A DNA stretch of 53,714 bases from a virus. Below, piece by piece: positions 25,443-33,614 of the stretch. A model generated the notes under the pieces. That model was not told the DNA's origin and did not search any database. It saw only the letters and a list, made by a program, of their open reading frames with translations. The stretch covers positions 1 to 53,714 of the IMG/VR virus record IMGVR_UViG_3300033182_000063; one strand, given 5' to 3'. The translations under genes and the position numbers were made by a program. Every line of letters starts with the position of its first letter. The stretch's first letter is position 1.

Positions 25443-26378
25443 TTAATCGTCGAAATCTAAGTTGTCCAACGCGTCGTCGATGTCGTCATACTCTTCGACA
25501 GCCTTTGTTGGCTTCTTAGTTTTCTTTGGGGCAGGTTCCTCGTCTTCGACCTTGACCTTCGCCTTTGGAGCAGCCTCAGCTACTTCTTCAGCTTCCTCAA
25601 GTTTCTTAGACTTGGTGATGTGTGCAGGTACGTCAGATGCAATCGCTTCGACGTGACCAGATGATTCCAACACGCCAGTGATCTGACCGATGGTTTCTGC
25701 TTCTTCAACTAGAGTAGTTTCTACTTCGTCGAGTTCTTCTGCGTCTACGAAACGCACCGCCTTGAAGGTCAGGGCAGGGTGAGCAACGCTGTGATCGAAA
25801 CCGATACGAGTAATTACATGCTGTGGCTCTACACCACGTTTCGCTAGCTGTGCTCCATACTGACCCAAGGTCTTCAGTGTAGCAGCAGGAACCCTCAATA
25901 ACATAGGGTCATTTACCATGCCGGCAGGTGCTATACACAGTCGCATAGAGTCACCGCATGCCTTACCTTTACCACCGTTGTCAGTGATGCGCGAACCCCA
26001 CTGGTTGTGAGGGCAGACAGCACACTTGTTTGACTGTGGAGACTCAGCGTCAGCCGCAGGTGCAGTGCCGTCGTTGGAGTAACATGTAGGTTTAGCTACT
26101 GAACCCTGCTCATAGCCTGACTCGTAGTAGACCTTAGACTTGTTTGGGTTAGCTGAAAGGATAACTACTTCCAGTGCCGCTGCCGGCTCGTCGTCTGCAT
26201 CTGGCTTGGTTACCAGAGTACGCTCGTCGCCACGTTGGATGTGGAAGACTTTGCCCTTGATGGATACTACTGGGAATCCACCTGCGCTTACTGCTGCCGC
26301 AAATACGTTAGCGGCTTTCTTCTTACCTTGTAAGTGTGCAGGGAGCTTTGAAGATTTGATTGCGACCATATCGCTCAT
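25443..26378 (-). CDS. Putative single-stranded DNA-binding protein
   Basis: 311 residues, start preceded by GAGG. The middle carries cysteines at about 99, 119, 122, 141 and 148 (KPTCYSNDG; KCAVCPHNQWGSR; GKACGDSMRLC), likely a zinc-binding knuckle. The C terminus is a Lys/Glu/Pro linker ending in the acidic tip DDALDNLDFDD. An acidic tail after a flexible linker is the hallmark of phage and bacterial SSBs, which recruit replication partners through it. The position directly upstream of prim-pol supports a replication role. The family is inferred; a recombination mediator is the alternative. Confidence 0.6.
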   Translation of the reverse strand: MSDMVAIKSSKLPAHLQGKKKAANVFAAAVSAGGFPVVSIKGKVFHIQRGDERTLVTKPDADDEPAAALEVVILSANPNKSKVYYESGYEQGSVAKPTCYSNDGTAPAADAESPQSNKCAVCPHNQWGSRITDNGGKGKACGDSMRLCIAPAGMVNDPMLLRVPAATLKTLGQYGAQLAKRGVEPQHVITRIGFDHSVAHPALTFKAVRFVDAEELDEVETTLVEEAETIGQITGVLESSGHVEAIASDVPAHITKSKKLEEAEEVAEAAPKAKVKVEDEEPAPKKTKKPTKAVEEYDDIDDALDNLDFDD

Positions 26379-26392
26379 AAGATTTACCTCTT

Positions 26393-26794
26393 TTACTTTC
26401 TACGGAAGTTGATGACTTGTGTTTCGTTCCAGTTCACACCGGGCGGCAAGTCTTCGTTCACAGCCTTGAATTGTTCTACGGCTGTTTTGTTTACACGGCG
26501 TTCTAGCATTTCCCATGCTTCGTTCTCTTGGATGAACGGGAACAGGGTATCCCAGTCAGCCACAGTAGCCGACGACCGCGTTGATCGGTATGCAGTACCG
26601 ACACCTCTAGCAGACACGTTGTCGATTCCACGCTCGTTAAAACGACGTAGGAACTCAACCTCGATCTTGTCTTGCTTCTCTCTATCACCGGCGTCGTCAG
26701 CATCATAGTCCGCCTTACGACGGGCACGACGATCACGAAGCGCGATAAACATTTCTAACAGTCTGGAGTCTTCAAGCTCCGTCACTTTCGCCAT
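26393..26794 (-). CDS. Uncharacterised early protein
   Basis: 133 residues, AGGAG ribosome site. Rich in Arg, Asp and Glu, predicted helical in the first half (EMFIALRDRRARRKADYDAD) with a Trp-containing C-terminal segment (DWDTLFPFIQENEAWEMLE). It overlaps the end of the AlpA-like gene by 23 bases and precedes the SSB-like gene, so it is cotranscribed with replication genes. No family recognised. Confidence 0.6.
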   Translation of the reverse strand: MAKVTELEDSRLLEMFIALRDRRARRKADYDADDAGDREKQDKIEVEFLRRFNERGIDNVSARGVGTAYRSTRSSATVADWDTLFPFIQENEAWEMLERRVNKTAVEQFKAVNEDLPPGVNWNETQVINFRRK

Positions 26795-26972
26795 AGTCTT
26801 TCTCCTTTTTAGAATTGAGCCAGTTGTTGATGTCTTCCTCGTCCCAACGGAGAACCTTCTGCGAGACTCTTATAGGTTGGGGGAAGCTCTCTTCACGTCG
26901 ACGTAACGCAGGTAACGCCGCCTTAGTGATTCCTAGTTTTTCTGAAACCTCTTCAGGTTTTAGTAAGTTCAT
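26772..26972 (-). CDS. AlpA/excisionase-like helix-turn-helix protein
   Basis: 66 residues from the ATG at 26972; the longer frame to 27029 would run through the upstream dyad. PEEVSEKLGITKAALPALRR is a winged-helix HTH of the MerR/AlpA/Xis superfamily, followed by FPQPIRVSQKVLRWDEEDINNW, the usual beta-wing and last helix. Family members act as excisionases (recombination directionality factors) or transcription regulators. The only perfect copy of the window's 16-bp palindrome lies 24 bases upstream, suggesting autoregulation. It is therefore the leading candidate for the regulator of the dyad family, or for the Xis partner of the integrase. Confidence 0.75.
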   Translation of the reverse strand: MNLLKPEEVSEKLGITKAALPALRRREESFPQPIRVSQKVLRWDEEDINNWLNSKKEKDYGESDGA

Positions 26973-26995
26973 AACAGTCCGTATGCCTCTATATG

Positions 26996-27011
26996 TGTTT
27001 ACATGTAAACA
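26996..27011. promoter_or_regulatory. Perfect 16-bp palindrome upstream of AlpA-like gene
   Basis: TGTTTACATGTAAACA reads the same on both strands. On the - strand it continues CACATATAGAG, which recurs at two other early-gene copies. It is 24 bases upstream of the AlpA-like start, in the 63-bp gap after the helicase gene. Likely the highest-affinity site of the family. Confidence 0.75.
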
Positions 27012-27035
27012 GATTAATGCGTATGACACTATCTG

Positions 27036-28607
27036 TCAAGCAATGACCTCACCCCTGTGGGCTTTTACTTCGTCGAGTAACGCACCTTGCATCTTCTGCT
27101 TGTTACGCAGTCTGTTGTAGATACGCTTCTCCACTGGAGTACCCTCCAACATAATGATGAAGTTATTCATCTTCTGTCCGGGGCGGTTGATACGACCGTT
27201 GGCTTGCTCGAACACTTCGTTGGATGTGACCGATGAATACCAGACGATCGTACTTGCGGCTGTGAGTGTCAGTCCGTGTGACATTGCCGCAGGTTGGGCT
27301 ACCAAGACTTTAGGGTCTTTGGATTTCTGGAACGCGCCGAAGATACGGTCACGCTCGTCCTTCTTAACTCCACCGTGGATGACTTCAACTGAGAAGTGCT
27401 TACCCAGTTCTTCTGCCACCATGTTGACCGAGGACACGAACGGTACGAACACTATGATCTTGCCTTCAGCCTCGCTGATTATGTCCTTAACCTCTTGTAT
27501 GCGTGGGTTAGACGGGATCGTTACTTCCGATCCGTCGTCAGCGTAGACGACGCCGCATGCGATCTGCACTAGCTTCGCCATCTTCACAGCCTCGTTGACC
27601 GCAGTGATCTCACCGGACTCAGCCTCGGTACGCAGTCTGGCAACCATCTCTTTGTACGCCTTGTCCTGCTCCTTAGTCAGTGCGACCGCACGGGTCTCGT
27701 ACATCAGTGGTGGTAAGTCGACGCACTCGTCTCTGGTGAATCTGACCGACGGCTGCATGACTTCCTTAACTATGTCAGTAGCCTCGGGCTTGGGTATCCA
27801 AGTGAACTGAGACAACTGCTTCATGACTTGTGCCTTAAACCTATTAAAGTAGGGCGGTACTTTCTCTGGTACTACCAGTCGGCACTGTGCCCATGCGTCA
27901 GTCGGAGCGTTAGGCGTTGGCGTGCCAGACATGCCCCAACAGGTACGTGGCTTCTTGTGCTTGTTAACCACGGTGTTAATAGACTTCCACTTATCGGTGC
28001 CGGCGTTGCGAGCACACTGGGCGATCTCGTCGATGATGACGACGTCGATGTCTTCACGGTCTTTGATGTGAGGCTCGATGATCTGCACACCGTCGTGGTT
28101 GATGATGTACACGTCGACATCCTGCTCCAGTAGCTTCAGACGTTTCTGTCTGGTTCCGTGCAGTACGGCGAAGTCGAGGTGAGGGAAGTGGTGGAACAGC
28201 TCGTCAGCCCATGTTCTCTCCAGAGTAGACAGTGGAGAAATGATTAGCGCCTTATTAACTTTCCCGATTGACTTGAGGTAGTCGAACGCCCAGAGGGACG
28301 CCAGTGATTTGCCAGTACCTAGCTCGCTCAGGTTGAACGCTCTGTCGTACATGGATAGGAACGCTGCTGCTTCGCGCTGCGCCTCGAAAGGTTTATATCT
28401 TCCGGGCCAATCGTAATGATGGCGTATCGGGGCAGGGGCGTCGTAGCCTAGGTTTCGTAGTACGCGGGTCTCTTCTAGTTTGTGGGGTACGGCGACGTAG
28501 TGCTTGCCCTTAACCTTAAACTCTTTTGCCGAAGGGATGACATTCATCACCTTCTCTGGTTCTCTGGGCTTGAGTATCAGCGCCTTCTTCTTTCCCCACA
28601 CTAGCAT
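27036..28607 (-). CDS. Snf2/DEAD-type DNA helicase
   Basis: 523 residues. Walker A is SELGTGKS (94-101), followed by motif Ia LIISPLSTLERTW, Walker B VIIDEIAQ (190-197), motif III GMSGTPTPN, and in the second RecA-like lobe a VLVAQPAAMSHGLTLT segment and the motif VI-like ANGRINRPGQ. The GTGK/DEIA/GTP set is typical of phage Snf2-family translocases or recombination helicases such as those encoded beside PolA in T7-like and HMO-2011-like phages. It would remodel DNA or branch-migrate recombination intermediates. ATG 28607 has GAGGAAG; an alternative ATG at 28547 also has a ribosome site. Overlaps the next upstream gene by up to 92 bases. Confidence 0.88.
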   Translation of the reverse strand: MLVWGKKKALILKPREPEKVMNVIPSAKEFKVKGKHYVAVPHKLEETRVLRNLGYDAPAPIRHHYDWPGRYKPFEAQREAAAFLSMYDRAFNLSELGTGKSLASLWAFDYLKSIGKVNKALIISPLSTLERTWADELFHHFPHLDFAVLHGTRQKRLKLLEQDVDVYIINHDGVQIIEPHIKDREDIDVVIIDEIAQCARNAGTDKWKSINTVVNKHKKPRTCWGMSGTPTPNAPTDAWAQCRLVVPEKVPPYFNRFKAQVMKQLSQFTWIPKPEATDIVKEVMQPSVRFTRDECVDLPPLMYETRAVALTKEQDKAYKEMVARLRTEAESGEITAVNEAVKMAKLVQIACGVVYADDGSEVTIPSNPRIQEVKDIISEAEGKIIVFVPFVSSVNMVAEELGKHFSVEVIHGGVKKDERDRIFGAFQKSKDPKVLVAQPAAMSHGLTLTAASTIVWYSSVTSNEVFEQANGRINRPGQKMNNFIIMLEGTPVEKRIYNRLRNKQKMQGALLDEVKAHRGEVIA

Positions 28608-28806
28608 TTAGTTCTTCCTCGATTAGTTTTTCCAAGTAGTGCTGAGCTTTCTTCAAGTCCTCAACACCGTTCTTTTTCTTGTGGCGGCTTACATACTTAA
28701 CGATGTTGCCCTCACACCAACCGAGATTGTTAGAGATTATGAAATCCCAAGGCTGAATCTTGGTCTGGTAATGACTACCGCCGGTCTGCCTATCGTTCGC
28801 TGACAT
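28516..28806 (-). CDS. DUF3310-family small protein
   Basis: 96 residues from ATG 28806. The core GGSHYQTKIQPWDFIISNNLG, then GNIVKYVSRHKKKNGVEDLKKA and HYLEKLIEEE, is the DUF3310 pattern (SHY...QPWDFI...W..GN..KYV.R...K...DL.KA..YL), common in phages next to nucleotide metabolism or replication genes; it is distantly like MazG-type nucleotide hydrolases in helix layout. The C-terminal 30 residues overlap the helicase gene and look unconserved. Role unknown. Confidence 0.85.
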   Translation of the reverse strand: MSANDRQTGGSHYQTKIQPWDFIISNNLGWCEGNIVKYVSRHKKKNGVEDLKKAQHYLEKLIEEELNASVGKEEGADTQAQRTREGDECHPFGKRV

Positions 28807-28808
28807 TG

Positions 28809-29081
28809 TTACCCCTTTCGTTTTGTGTACATCTCTGGGTTTTTCTTTCTCCAACCGCGATTTGTTTTTCTGCTAACAACTTTCGTATTAGAGTCAGATG
28901 TACTGCCGCCCTTATCGAGGGGCTTCTTGTGGTGGACATCTTTACCGTCTCCCTTTTTCGCCTTACCGGCAGCGATCGCATGGCGACGCGCCTTGTTCTG
29001 AGCGACGCGCTTCTTCTGCACGTCGGGGCGTTTGTTGTACTCAGCCTTTGTTTTTAATTCCTGCTTGCTCGACTTTGGCAT
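28809..29081 (-). CDS. Small HNH-type nuclease-like protein
   Basis: 90 residues from ATG 29081 (ribosome site GGAGG). Extremely basic. The segment KDVHHKKPLDKGGSTSDSNTK, followed by VVSRKTNRGWRKKNPE, fits the DHHxxPxxxGG.....N core of HNH endonucleases, with His-His and the downstream Asn as metal ligands. It lacks the zinc-binding cysteines of larger members. In podoviruses such a small HNH protein usually sits between helicase and nuclease genes; T7 gp5.3-like and packaging-related roles have been proposed. It overlaps the VRR-NUC gene by 41 bases. Confidence 0.7.
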   Translation of the reverse strand: MPKSSKQELKTKAEYNKRPDVQKKRVAQNKARRHAIAAGKAKKGDGKDVHHKKPLDKGGSTSDSNTKVVSRKTNRGWRKKNPEMYTKRKG

Positions 29082-29361
29082 TGATTGCCTCCTTAACTTG
29101 TTCAACGTCGTCGACTACAAGTGCTAACCCGTTAACACGTTGTATCCAGTCAATTTCACGATCCTGATTAGGCGTCGTGTTCTTTATCTTACCCGGTGCC
29201 TTAACCTCGAACGCCATAAAAAGACCTTGGTAGCACACCAGAATGTCGGGGCAACCGACTCGCCCCATACCATTAGATACAGGCATGTAATACCACGCAT
29301 CTATAGTCTTGAGGTAGTCCTTAATCTTTGTTTTGACTCGACCTTCTGGTGTACTTGCCAT
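29041..29361 (-). CDS. VRR-NUC domain nuclease
   Basis: 106 residues. EGRVKTKIKDYLKTIDAWYYM and NGMGRVGCPDILVCYQG, then MAFEVKAPG, form the PD-(D/E)xK core of VRR-NUC nucleases: Asp39, Glu52, Lys54. This family (also the nuclease of FAN1) is common in phages as a stand-alone Holliday-junction or flap resolvase. It probably processes replication or recombination intermediates with the nearby helicase and PolA. The next upstream gene ends one base before its start. Confidence 0.88.
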   Translation of the reverse strand: MASTPEGRVKTKIKDYLKTIDAWYYMPVSNGMGRVGCPDILVCYQGLFMAFEVKAPGKIKNTTPNQDREIDWIQRVNGLALVVDDVEQVKEAINAKVEQAGIKNKG

Positions 29362-29529
29362 TTAATCCTCCAACAATGGCTTAGCCCAAGCAGGAAGCTC
29401 TGGCTCTTCGATGCGATCTAACGTCGCTTCTAATCGTAGGGTCAGCTCTAGCTCCAATGGAGATAAAGCGTCACGCGTTACAGCGTGTCTAACAAGTTCT
29501 TCATCTGTTAGATTTCTAATGTCTAACAT
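29362..29529 (-). CDS. 55-residue acidic early protein
   Basis: Read on the - strand, ATG at 29529 follows AGGAG at good spacing and runs 55 codons to TAA, directly abutting the VRR-NUC start. The product MLDIRNLTDEELVRHAVTRD... is acidic and Leu-rich (ELELTLRLEATLDRIEE), predicted as two or three helices. It fills an otherwise empty gap between two nuclease genes. Similar LTDEEL-type short proteins occur in phage early regions. Function unknown. Confidence 0.65.
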   Translation of the reverse strand: MLDIRNLTDEELVRHAVTRDALSPLELELTLRLEATLDRIEEPELPAWAKPLLED

Positions 29530-29540
29530 GTGTGCTCCTT

Positions 29541-30206
29541 CTAAACTCCGCAGAACTCACACAAGTTTTTACCCACTGGGCACCAATTCCTGCATAGTCC
29601 TGACGGCTTGGCTATCCACTTGTCCTTCTCGTAGGCGGCTCCAAGTTTGTTCAAACGCGGCAGAAACTCGTTCCATATTTCTGGTAGTTGTTCACGCGTG
29701 AACACATCCTTGTCAAACTTAGAAACCTTTAGCCAGATAAAACCCGTCACCACTTTATCTACCCACGGGTAGTGAGCAAACGCCATCGCCGCGAACAGCT
29801 TGAGCTGATCTAGGTCTGGTTTCTGCTTACCCGTCTTCCAGTCGAGAAGATATGCGGTATCCGAGCCAACTACACCGATGTCGATAATCCCTCGACACCA
29901 GACGTCTTTAGCCATCCACTTGGTAGGTCGGAAGTTTTTGTTGATAGCCATTCTTTCCTCGATGATGCGTTTGCCTTCGTACGAGAAAATCTTATCCACA
30001 TACCTTTTATATTGCTCTAGGTCTTTAGGTAGTGGCTTGGCACCTTTGGCGTAATCCTCCAGTGCCTTATGTACTTTGTTACCCCAGATGGTAGCCTCGG
30101 TTTGCTTCTCAACAACTTCCTTAGTCACTCTGGTTATCTGATACCTGCGAGGGCAGGTCTCAAATGCGGTAAGTGCTGAATAGCTCCAAGGTTTATTTAA
30201 TTCCAT
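29541..30206 (-). CDS. RecB/Cas4-like PD-(D/E)XK exonuclease with iron-sulfur cysteines
   Basis: 221 residues. SYSALTAFETCPRRYQ (Cys18) starts the domain, His46 is in GNKVHKALE, Asp109 in GIIDIG, Asp122-x-Lys124 in LLDWKTG and Gln134 in the QLKLFA motif. C-terminal cysteines at 205, 209, 216 and 219 (CRNWCPVGKNLCEFC) with Cys18 would hold a 4Fe-4S cluster, as in Cas4, AddB and Dna2. The protein is most like the single-domain phage exonucleases of this class, which resect DNA ends for recombination or degrade host DNA. Overlaps the next upstream gene by 10 bases. Confidence 0.87.
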   Translation of the reverse strand: MELNKPWSYSALTAFETCPRRYQITRVTKEVVEKQTEATIWGNKVHKALEDYAKGAKPLPKDLEQYKRYVDKIFSYEGKRIIEERMAINKNFRPTKWMAKDVWCRGIIDIGVVGSDTAYLLDWKTGKQKPDLDQLKLFAAMAFAHYPWVDKVVTGFIWLKVSKFDKDVFTREQLPEIWNEFLPRLNKLGAAYEKDKWIAKPSGLCRNWCPVGKNLCEFCGV

Positions 30207-30736
30207 CGGGGAAGTCTCTCTCCATTAAAAATTTCAGTTTCGATCTCGTCCCAGAATATCGCTAGTAGCTCCGCTCGCTCTTCCATATCGAGTCGTTCGC
30301 CTCTACTGGCGTTATCCATATACTCCAATCGTCGTTGCGCCCACTGGTGTTCTAGGTCTGCAATCCACTTTTGGCGTGTGTGGTAGTCGATCTCACCATA
30401 CAGTTCAGTAGCTTTGGCAACCGCTCGCGCACTGCGCTCACGACGTTGCTGCTGAGTCCATCGTCCGTTGATACGTCTGAATACCGTCTGAATCTCAGCA
30501 TAAGCAGCCGACTGTCTGGGAAGTGAATCTCTGATGCCACTGACGTAGCTCAAAAATCCTTCCAAGTTAGTCGCGTAAGACTCGATTATTGGTTTCAGGA
30601 ACGCATGTGCCCTTGGCAGCATGAACGTACTCTGGTCATCGTTGTACGACTGAATGTATTTATCTGCGAGACCCAACCACTTAGCGATCTTATCGGGGTT
30701 ATCCAACAAGACCGAGGTCGTGTCTTTTAGGCTCAT
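30197..30736 (-). CDS. Uncharacterised early protein (helical)
   Basis: 179 residues, nearly all helical, Arg/Glu/Gln-rich, no cysteines. It starts the transcription unit that holds the Cas4-like, VRR-NUC and helicase genes; its ATG lies 24 bases from a 16-bp dyad. The only AGGAG is 14-15 bases from the ATG, a long spacing, and it forms the right edge of the dyad-linked element. Function unknown. Confidence 0.6.
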   Translation of the reverse strand: MSLKDTTSVLLDNPDKIAKWLGLADKYIQSYNDDQSTFMLPRAHAFLKPIIESYATNLEGFLSYVSGIRDSLPRQSAAYAEIQTVFRRINGRWTQQQRRERSARAVAKATELYGEIDYHTRQKWIADLEHQWAQRRLEYMDNASRGERLDMEERAELLAIFWDEIETEIFNGERLPRWN

Positions 30737-30759
30737 AGTGTGCGGCTAGTCTCCTTATG

Positions 30760-30775
30760 TGTTTACATGTAAGTA
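30760..30775. promoter_or_regulatory. 16-bp dyad (early-type) in the 30737-30902 gap
   Basis: TGTTTACATGTAAGTA: identical to the perfect palindrome except in the last three positions. On the - strand it continues CACATAAGGAG, close to the CACATATAGAG seen at 27000. It lies between the PolA gene and the operon it would control. The rest of the 166-bp gap is AT-rich with no gene. Confidence 0.7.
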
Positions 30776-30902
30776 GACTAGCACGCACTTATATGAATGT
30801 CACTATGCACATGTGACTTTATTTGCGACCTGAAAAATGACACACAAACGACATTTGTAACACCTGTTGAAACTAAGGTTTAAAACCTGAATTTTCATAA
30901 GG

Positions 30903-32822
30903 TTACTTAGCGTCGCCATACGTATCAGCGATGTCACCTTCCGACCACGTTACTAGCTCAGGCCACCAGTCGGGCGGTGTACGCATGGCTGCTTGTACTA
31001 TATCTAGCATGGACTCAGCGTCGTCTTCTGGAACGATGTACACCAACTCGTCGTGAACCATCAGCGCAGGGTTCAAGCCAGTAAGTTTTTGTACAGTTAA
31101 TGCGTTGTCGGCGATGACACACCGGGCGAGATGCTGAACGATGTTCTCGTCGATCTTCCCTGCGTAGATGCGAGCCATGTTACGACCGTGACCGTAGATG
31201 AACTCCGACCGACCTGTCTCCTCGTTACGCTCAGTACGTAGCGACGGGTACCGAATGATTCCCTTCGGGGTACGTAATCCTTCACTGCAAGTGGTGACCA
31301 TGCCCCACGGGTCTATCTCATAACCCTCTACTCCACGGATTATTTTTGGCAGGGCTGCATGGCATGTGCGCCATCCGGTGGCGATCTCGTTGTAGGCGTA
31401 GCGCCACTTGTTAACGATGTCCTCAGACTCTTCTTCTGAGATGTCCACACCGCCCATTAGTTTGGCTACTGTCTGGAAAGTCTTGTATCCGGCACCGAAA
31501 CCCAGTCCCAAGTGAGCGACCTTACCAACTTGGCGTTGCTCCTTAGTCACCTCAGTTATCGGGATATCGTACAGCTTAGAGGCGAAGTCCTTATACAAGT
31601 CTGCCTTCTCAGGGTCAGCACTGAACAGGGCGGTACTCTCTGGCTCTTTCCACAAGAAGTGGTTAACTCGTAGCTCAATACCTGACAAGTCGGCGACGAC
31701 GACCTTGTACCCGGGCGGGGCGATCAACGACTTCCGCAGTGCGTCCGACGGGCGGGGTTTGTACGGGTTGATACGGGGTAGGTTCTGAGGGTTGTAACCC
31801 CAACCAGACCAACGACCAGTGGTGTCGGCTCCGTAGTATTTCAGCGGGATAGGTACACGCTTCTGGGGGTGAGCGTTCGCAGCATCGAGGAACGCATTGA
31901 TACGGGTTTGCAGCAGTGTGCTCTTGGCATCGAGGCGTGCATTAGCAGCGATAGCTACCACAGGGTTATCGTGTTCCTGCAAAGCAATAAATGCTTCATC
32001 CGTTTTTGCGAGTGCGGGAATCTCTTTGCCAGTAGTAGGCGACACCTTAGTAGGCACGTCCACATCTACGCTCCGCAGGAACTTAGCAAACTTAGGCGCA
32101 CTGGATAAAAGTTTCAACACCGCTTCGACGTTTTCTTCGTCCGTCAGCAGTGCGTCATACGTCTCCATCGTGTGCGACGCCGCCAGTAGTGCGGCTTTCT
32201 TACGCTCACCGTCTTCCACTAAGGTCTTATACAGTAGAGATGAATCGCACTCGAACTGTGGCTCAACCAACATTCGGATAGTCATGTCGATCAAGCGCAT
32301 CTCTTCCTTGGGTGTCTGCTTGTACAGTATCTTGAACAGCGCGTAGCACTGCTCTACATCAGCCTCGTTGTACTCGCTCATGGCAGCGATCTCTTCACGA
32401 CTAAAGTCTTTGAGGTGTCTGCCTTTGGTGTTCATCAACGCCGACTGGTCTTTCTCACCTATATTATAGTGAGCGACTAACTTAGCCAGTGAACCACCGG
32501 CATCCTTAGCGTGGATAGGGCGAGACATAGCTAGGGTGCAGCCCCACATCAGGGGTTTGATACCCATACGCCACGACAAGATCATGGCATCGAAGCCCGA
32601 CAAGTTATGCCCGACAACCAGAACGTCCGACCAATCTACGCTTGCGGCGTACGCCTTAACTACGTCTTCGCCGAACATAACGTCGGTTGGTTCGTTATCG
32701 AACTTGAAACCACACGATATGATTTCTGTTTCAGGGTGCATGCAGTATGCAATGGGCGACATCTTAGACAGGCTATGAGTCGTCGACCAAAAGGTCTCTA
32801 GGTCAATGGTACATATTCTCAT
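30903..32822 (-). CDS. polA: DNA polymerase, family A (PolA-like) with 3'-5' exonuclease
   Basis: 639 residues. Exonuclease motifs: Exo I IDLET (Asp7, Glu9), Exo II NLSGFDAMIL (Asp78), Exo III YNEADVE (Tyr151, Asp155). Polymerase motif A VVADLSGIELR (Asp378), motif B R430-x3-K434-x3-L438 in RQVGKVAHLGLGFGAGY, motif C MVHDELVY (His590, Asp591). The length matches short phage PolA enzymes without a 5' nuclease domain. It copies the phage genome with the prim-pol, SSB-like protein and helicase. At the position equal to E. coli Phe762 the residue is Leu, a variant associated with marine and often temperate phages. Its start lies 9 bases after the next gene's stop. Confidence 0.96.
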   Translation of the reverse strand: MRICTIDLETFWSTTHSLSKMSPIAYCMHPETEIISCGFKFDNEPTDVMFGEDVVKAYAASVDWSDVLVVGHNLSGFDAMILSWRMGIKPLMWGCTLAMSRPIHAKDAGGSLAKLVAHYNIGEKDQSALMNTKGRHLKDFSREEIAAMSEYNEADVEQCYALFKILYKQTPKEEMRLIDMTIRMLVEPQFECDSSLLYKTLVEDGERKKAALLAASHTMETYDALLTDEENVEAVLKLLSSAPKFAKFLRSVDVDVPTKVSPTTGKEIPALAKTDEAFIALQEHDNPVVAIAANARLDAKSTLLQTRINAFLDAANAHPQKRVPIPLKYYGADTTGRWSGWGYNPQNLPRINPYKPRPSDALRKSLIAPPGYKVVVADLSGIELRVNHFLWKEPESTALFSADPEKADLYKDFASKLYDIPITEVTKEQRQVGKVAHLGLGFGAGYKTFQTVAKLMGGVDISEEESEDIVNKWRYAYNEIATGWRTCHAALPKIIRGVEGYEIDPWGMVTTCSEGLRTPKGIIRYPSLRTERNEETGRSEFIYGHGRNMARIYAGKIDENIVQHLARCVIADNALTVQKLTGLNPALMVHDELVYIVPEDDAESMLDIVQAAMRTPPDWWPELVTWSEGDIADTYGDAK

Positions 32823-32831
32823 AACGAGTTC

Positions 32832-33614
32832 CTAGTTAGGTTGGATGTTGATTGTTAGCCCATCTACCATAATGTCTTTCACGCCTCGGACGTGCTTTTT
32901 CACGGTAGTTGTTTTGCCAGTTGGTGTTTGACGTAGGTGCTTAGCAACCCAGTGGACGATGGCTTTTTTCTTACCGTTCGCCAGCGGAGCATCGCGGTTA
33001 GAAAAAACTTCCTTGTAGTCATCTAGGGGAACGGGAAACTTAATCTCTTTACCGTCTTTAACTGTCGCAAGCATGGCGTTAGAACGGTGCGCGTCTTCGA
33101 TAATTCCGCAAGCTCTACACAATATATTGTGAGTATGTTCTAATCCTTTTGAATCAGAAAGCGTACTCCCATGGAGTACTGCCATAGTGGTAGGTATAAT
33201 CTTCCCTAGCTTATCTAACACCATAATACTTCTGACTTCTTTTCGTTTACCTGCTGTATACACGTGACGATAATTAAACTCGTAAAAATGCGAAGCTTTT
33301 CCAAAATACGTTAACCCTTTTGGTTTTTTAGGTAACTGTCGAAAACCCATCCATGCTGCGTATCTAGTATTGTCTATCCATAATACTTCTGATTCAGCGC
33401 CTAATGTTTCTGAAGGATGATATAAAAGGTCGCTTAAGGAATCTGCATCGACTCTATTTTCATCGCATATATCAGAAGCGTACATACTGTTAGGTTGAAT
33501 GCCTTCTGTTAGGCTTTGTGTATGCGGTGGACACAATAAGCTTTCAACGTTATCCGTTTCTAACGCCATTAAGATTAGTGTTTCGATGTCGTCAATTTTG
33601 TCTTCGTTACTCAT
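32832..33614 (-). CDS. Uncharacterised AT-rich accessory protein
   Basis: 260 residues with a strong AAGGAGGA ribosome site. Acidic N terminus (EDKIDDIETLILMALETDN), one CRACGIIEDAHRSNAM segment with two cysteines and a histidine, and a basic C terminus (GKKKAIVHWVAKHLRQTPTG) ending in DGLTINIQPN. The stretch around HTHNILCRACGIIEDAHRSNA could be a metal site, but no nuclease family is certain. The coding sequence is visibly more AT-rich than PolA and the sigma-like gene beside it, with many ATA, TTA and AAT codons. It looks like a late arrival in the early operon. Function unknown. Confidence 0.6.
   Translation of the reverse strand: MSNEDKIDDIETLILMALETDNVESLLCPPHTQSLTEGIQPNSMYASDICDENRVDADSLSDLLYHPSETLGAESEVLWIDNTRYAAWMGFRQLPKKPKGLTYFGKASHFYEFNYRHVYTAGKRKEVRSIMVLDKLGKIIPTTMAVLHGSTLSDSKGLEHTHNILCRACGIIEDAHRSNAMLATVKDGKEIKFPVPLDDYKEVFSNRDAPLANGKKKAIVHWVAKHLRQTPTGKTTTVKKHVRGVKDIMVDGLTINIQPN

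Noticed and set aside
29129-29144. A further dyad copy (CCGTTAACACGTTGTA) inside the VRR-NUC gene.
   Set aside because: Only the centre matches and it is coding; treated as chance.
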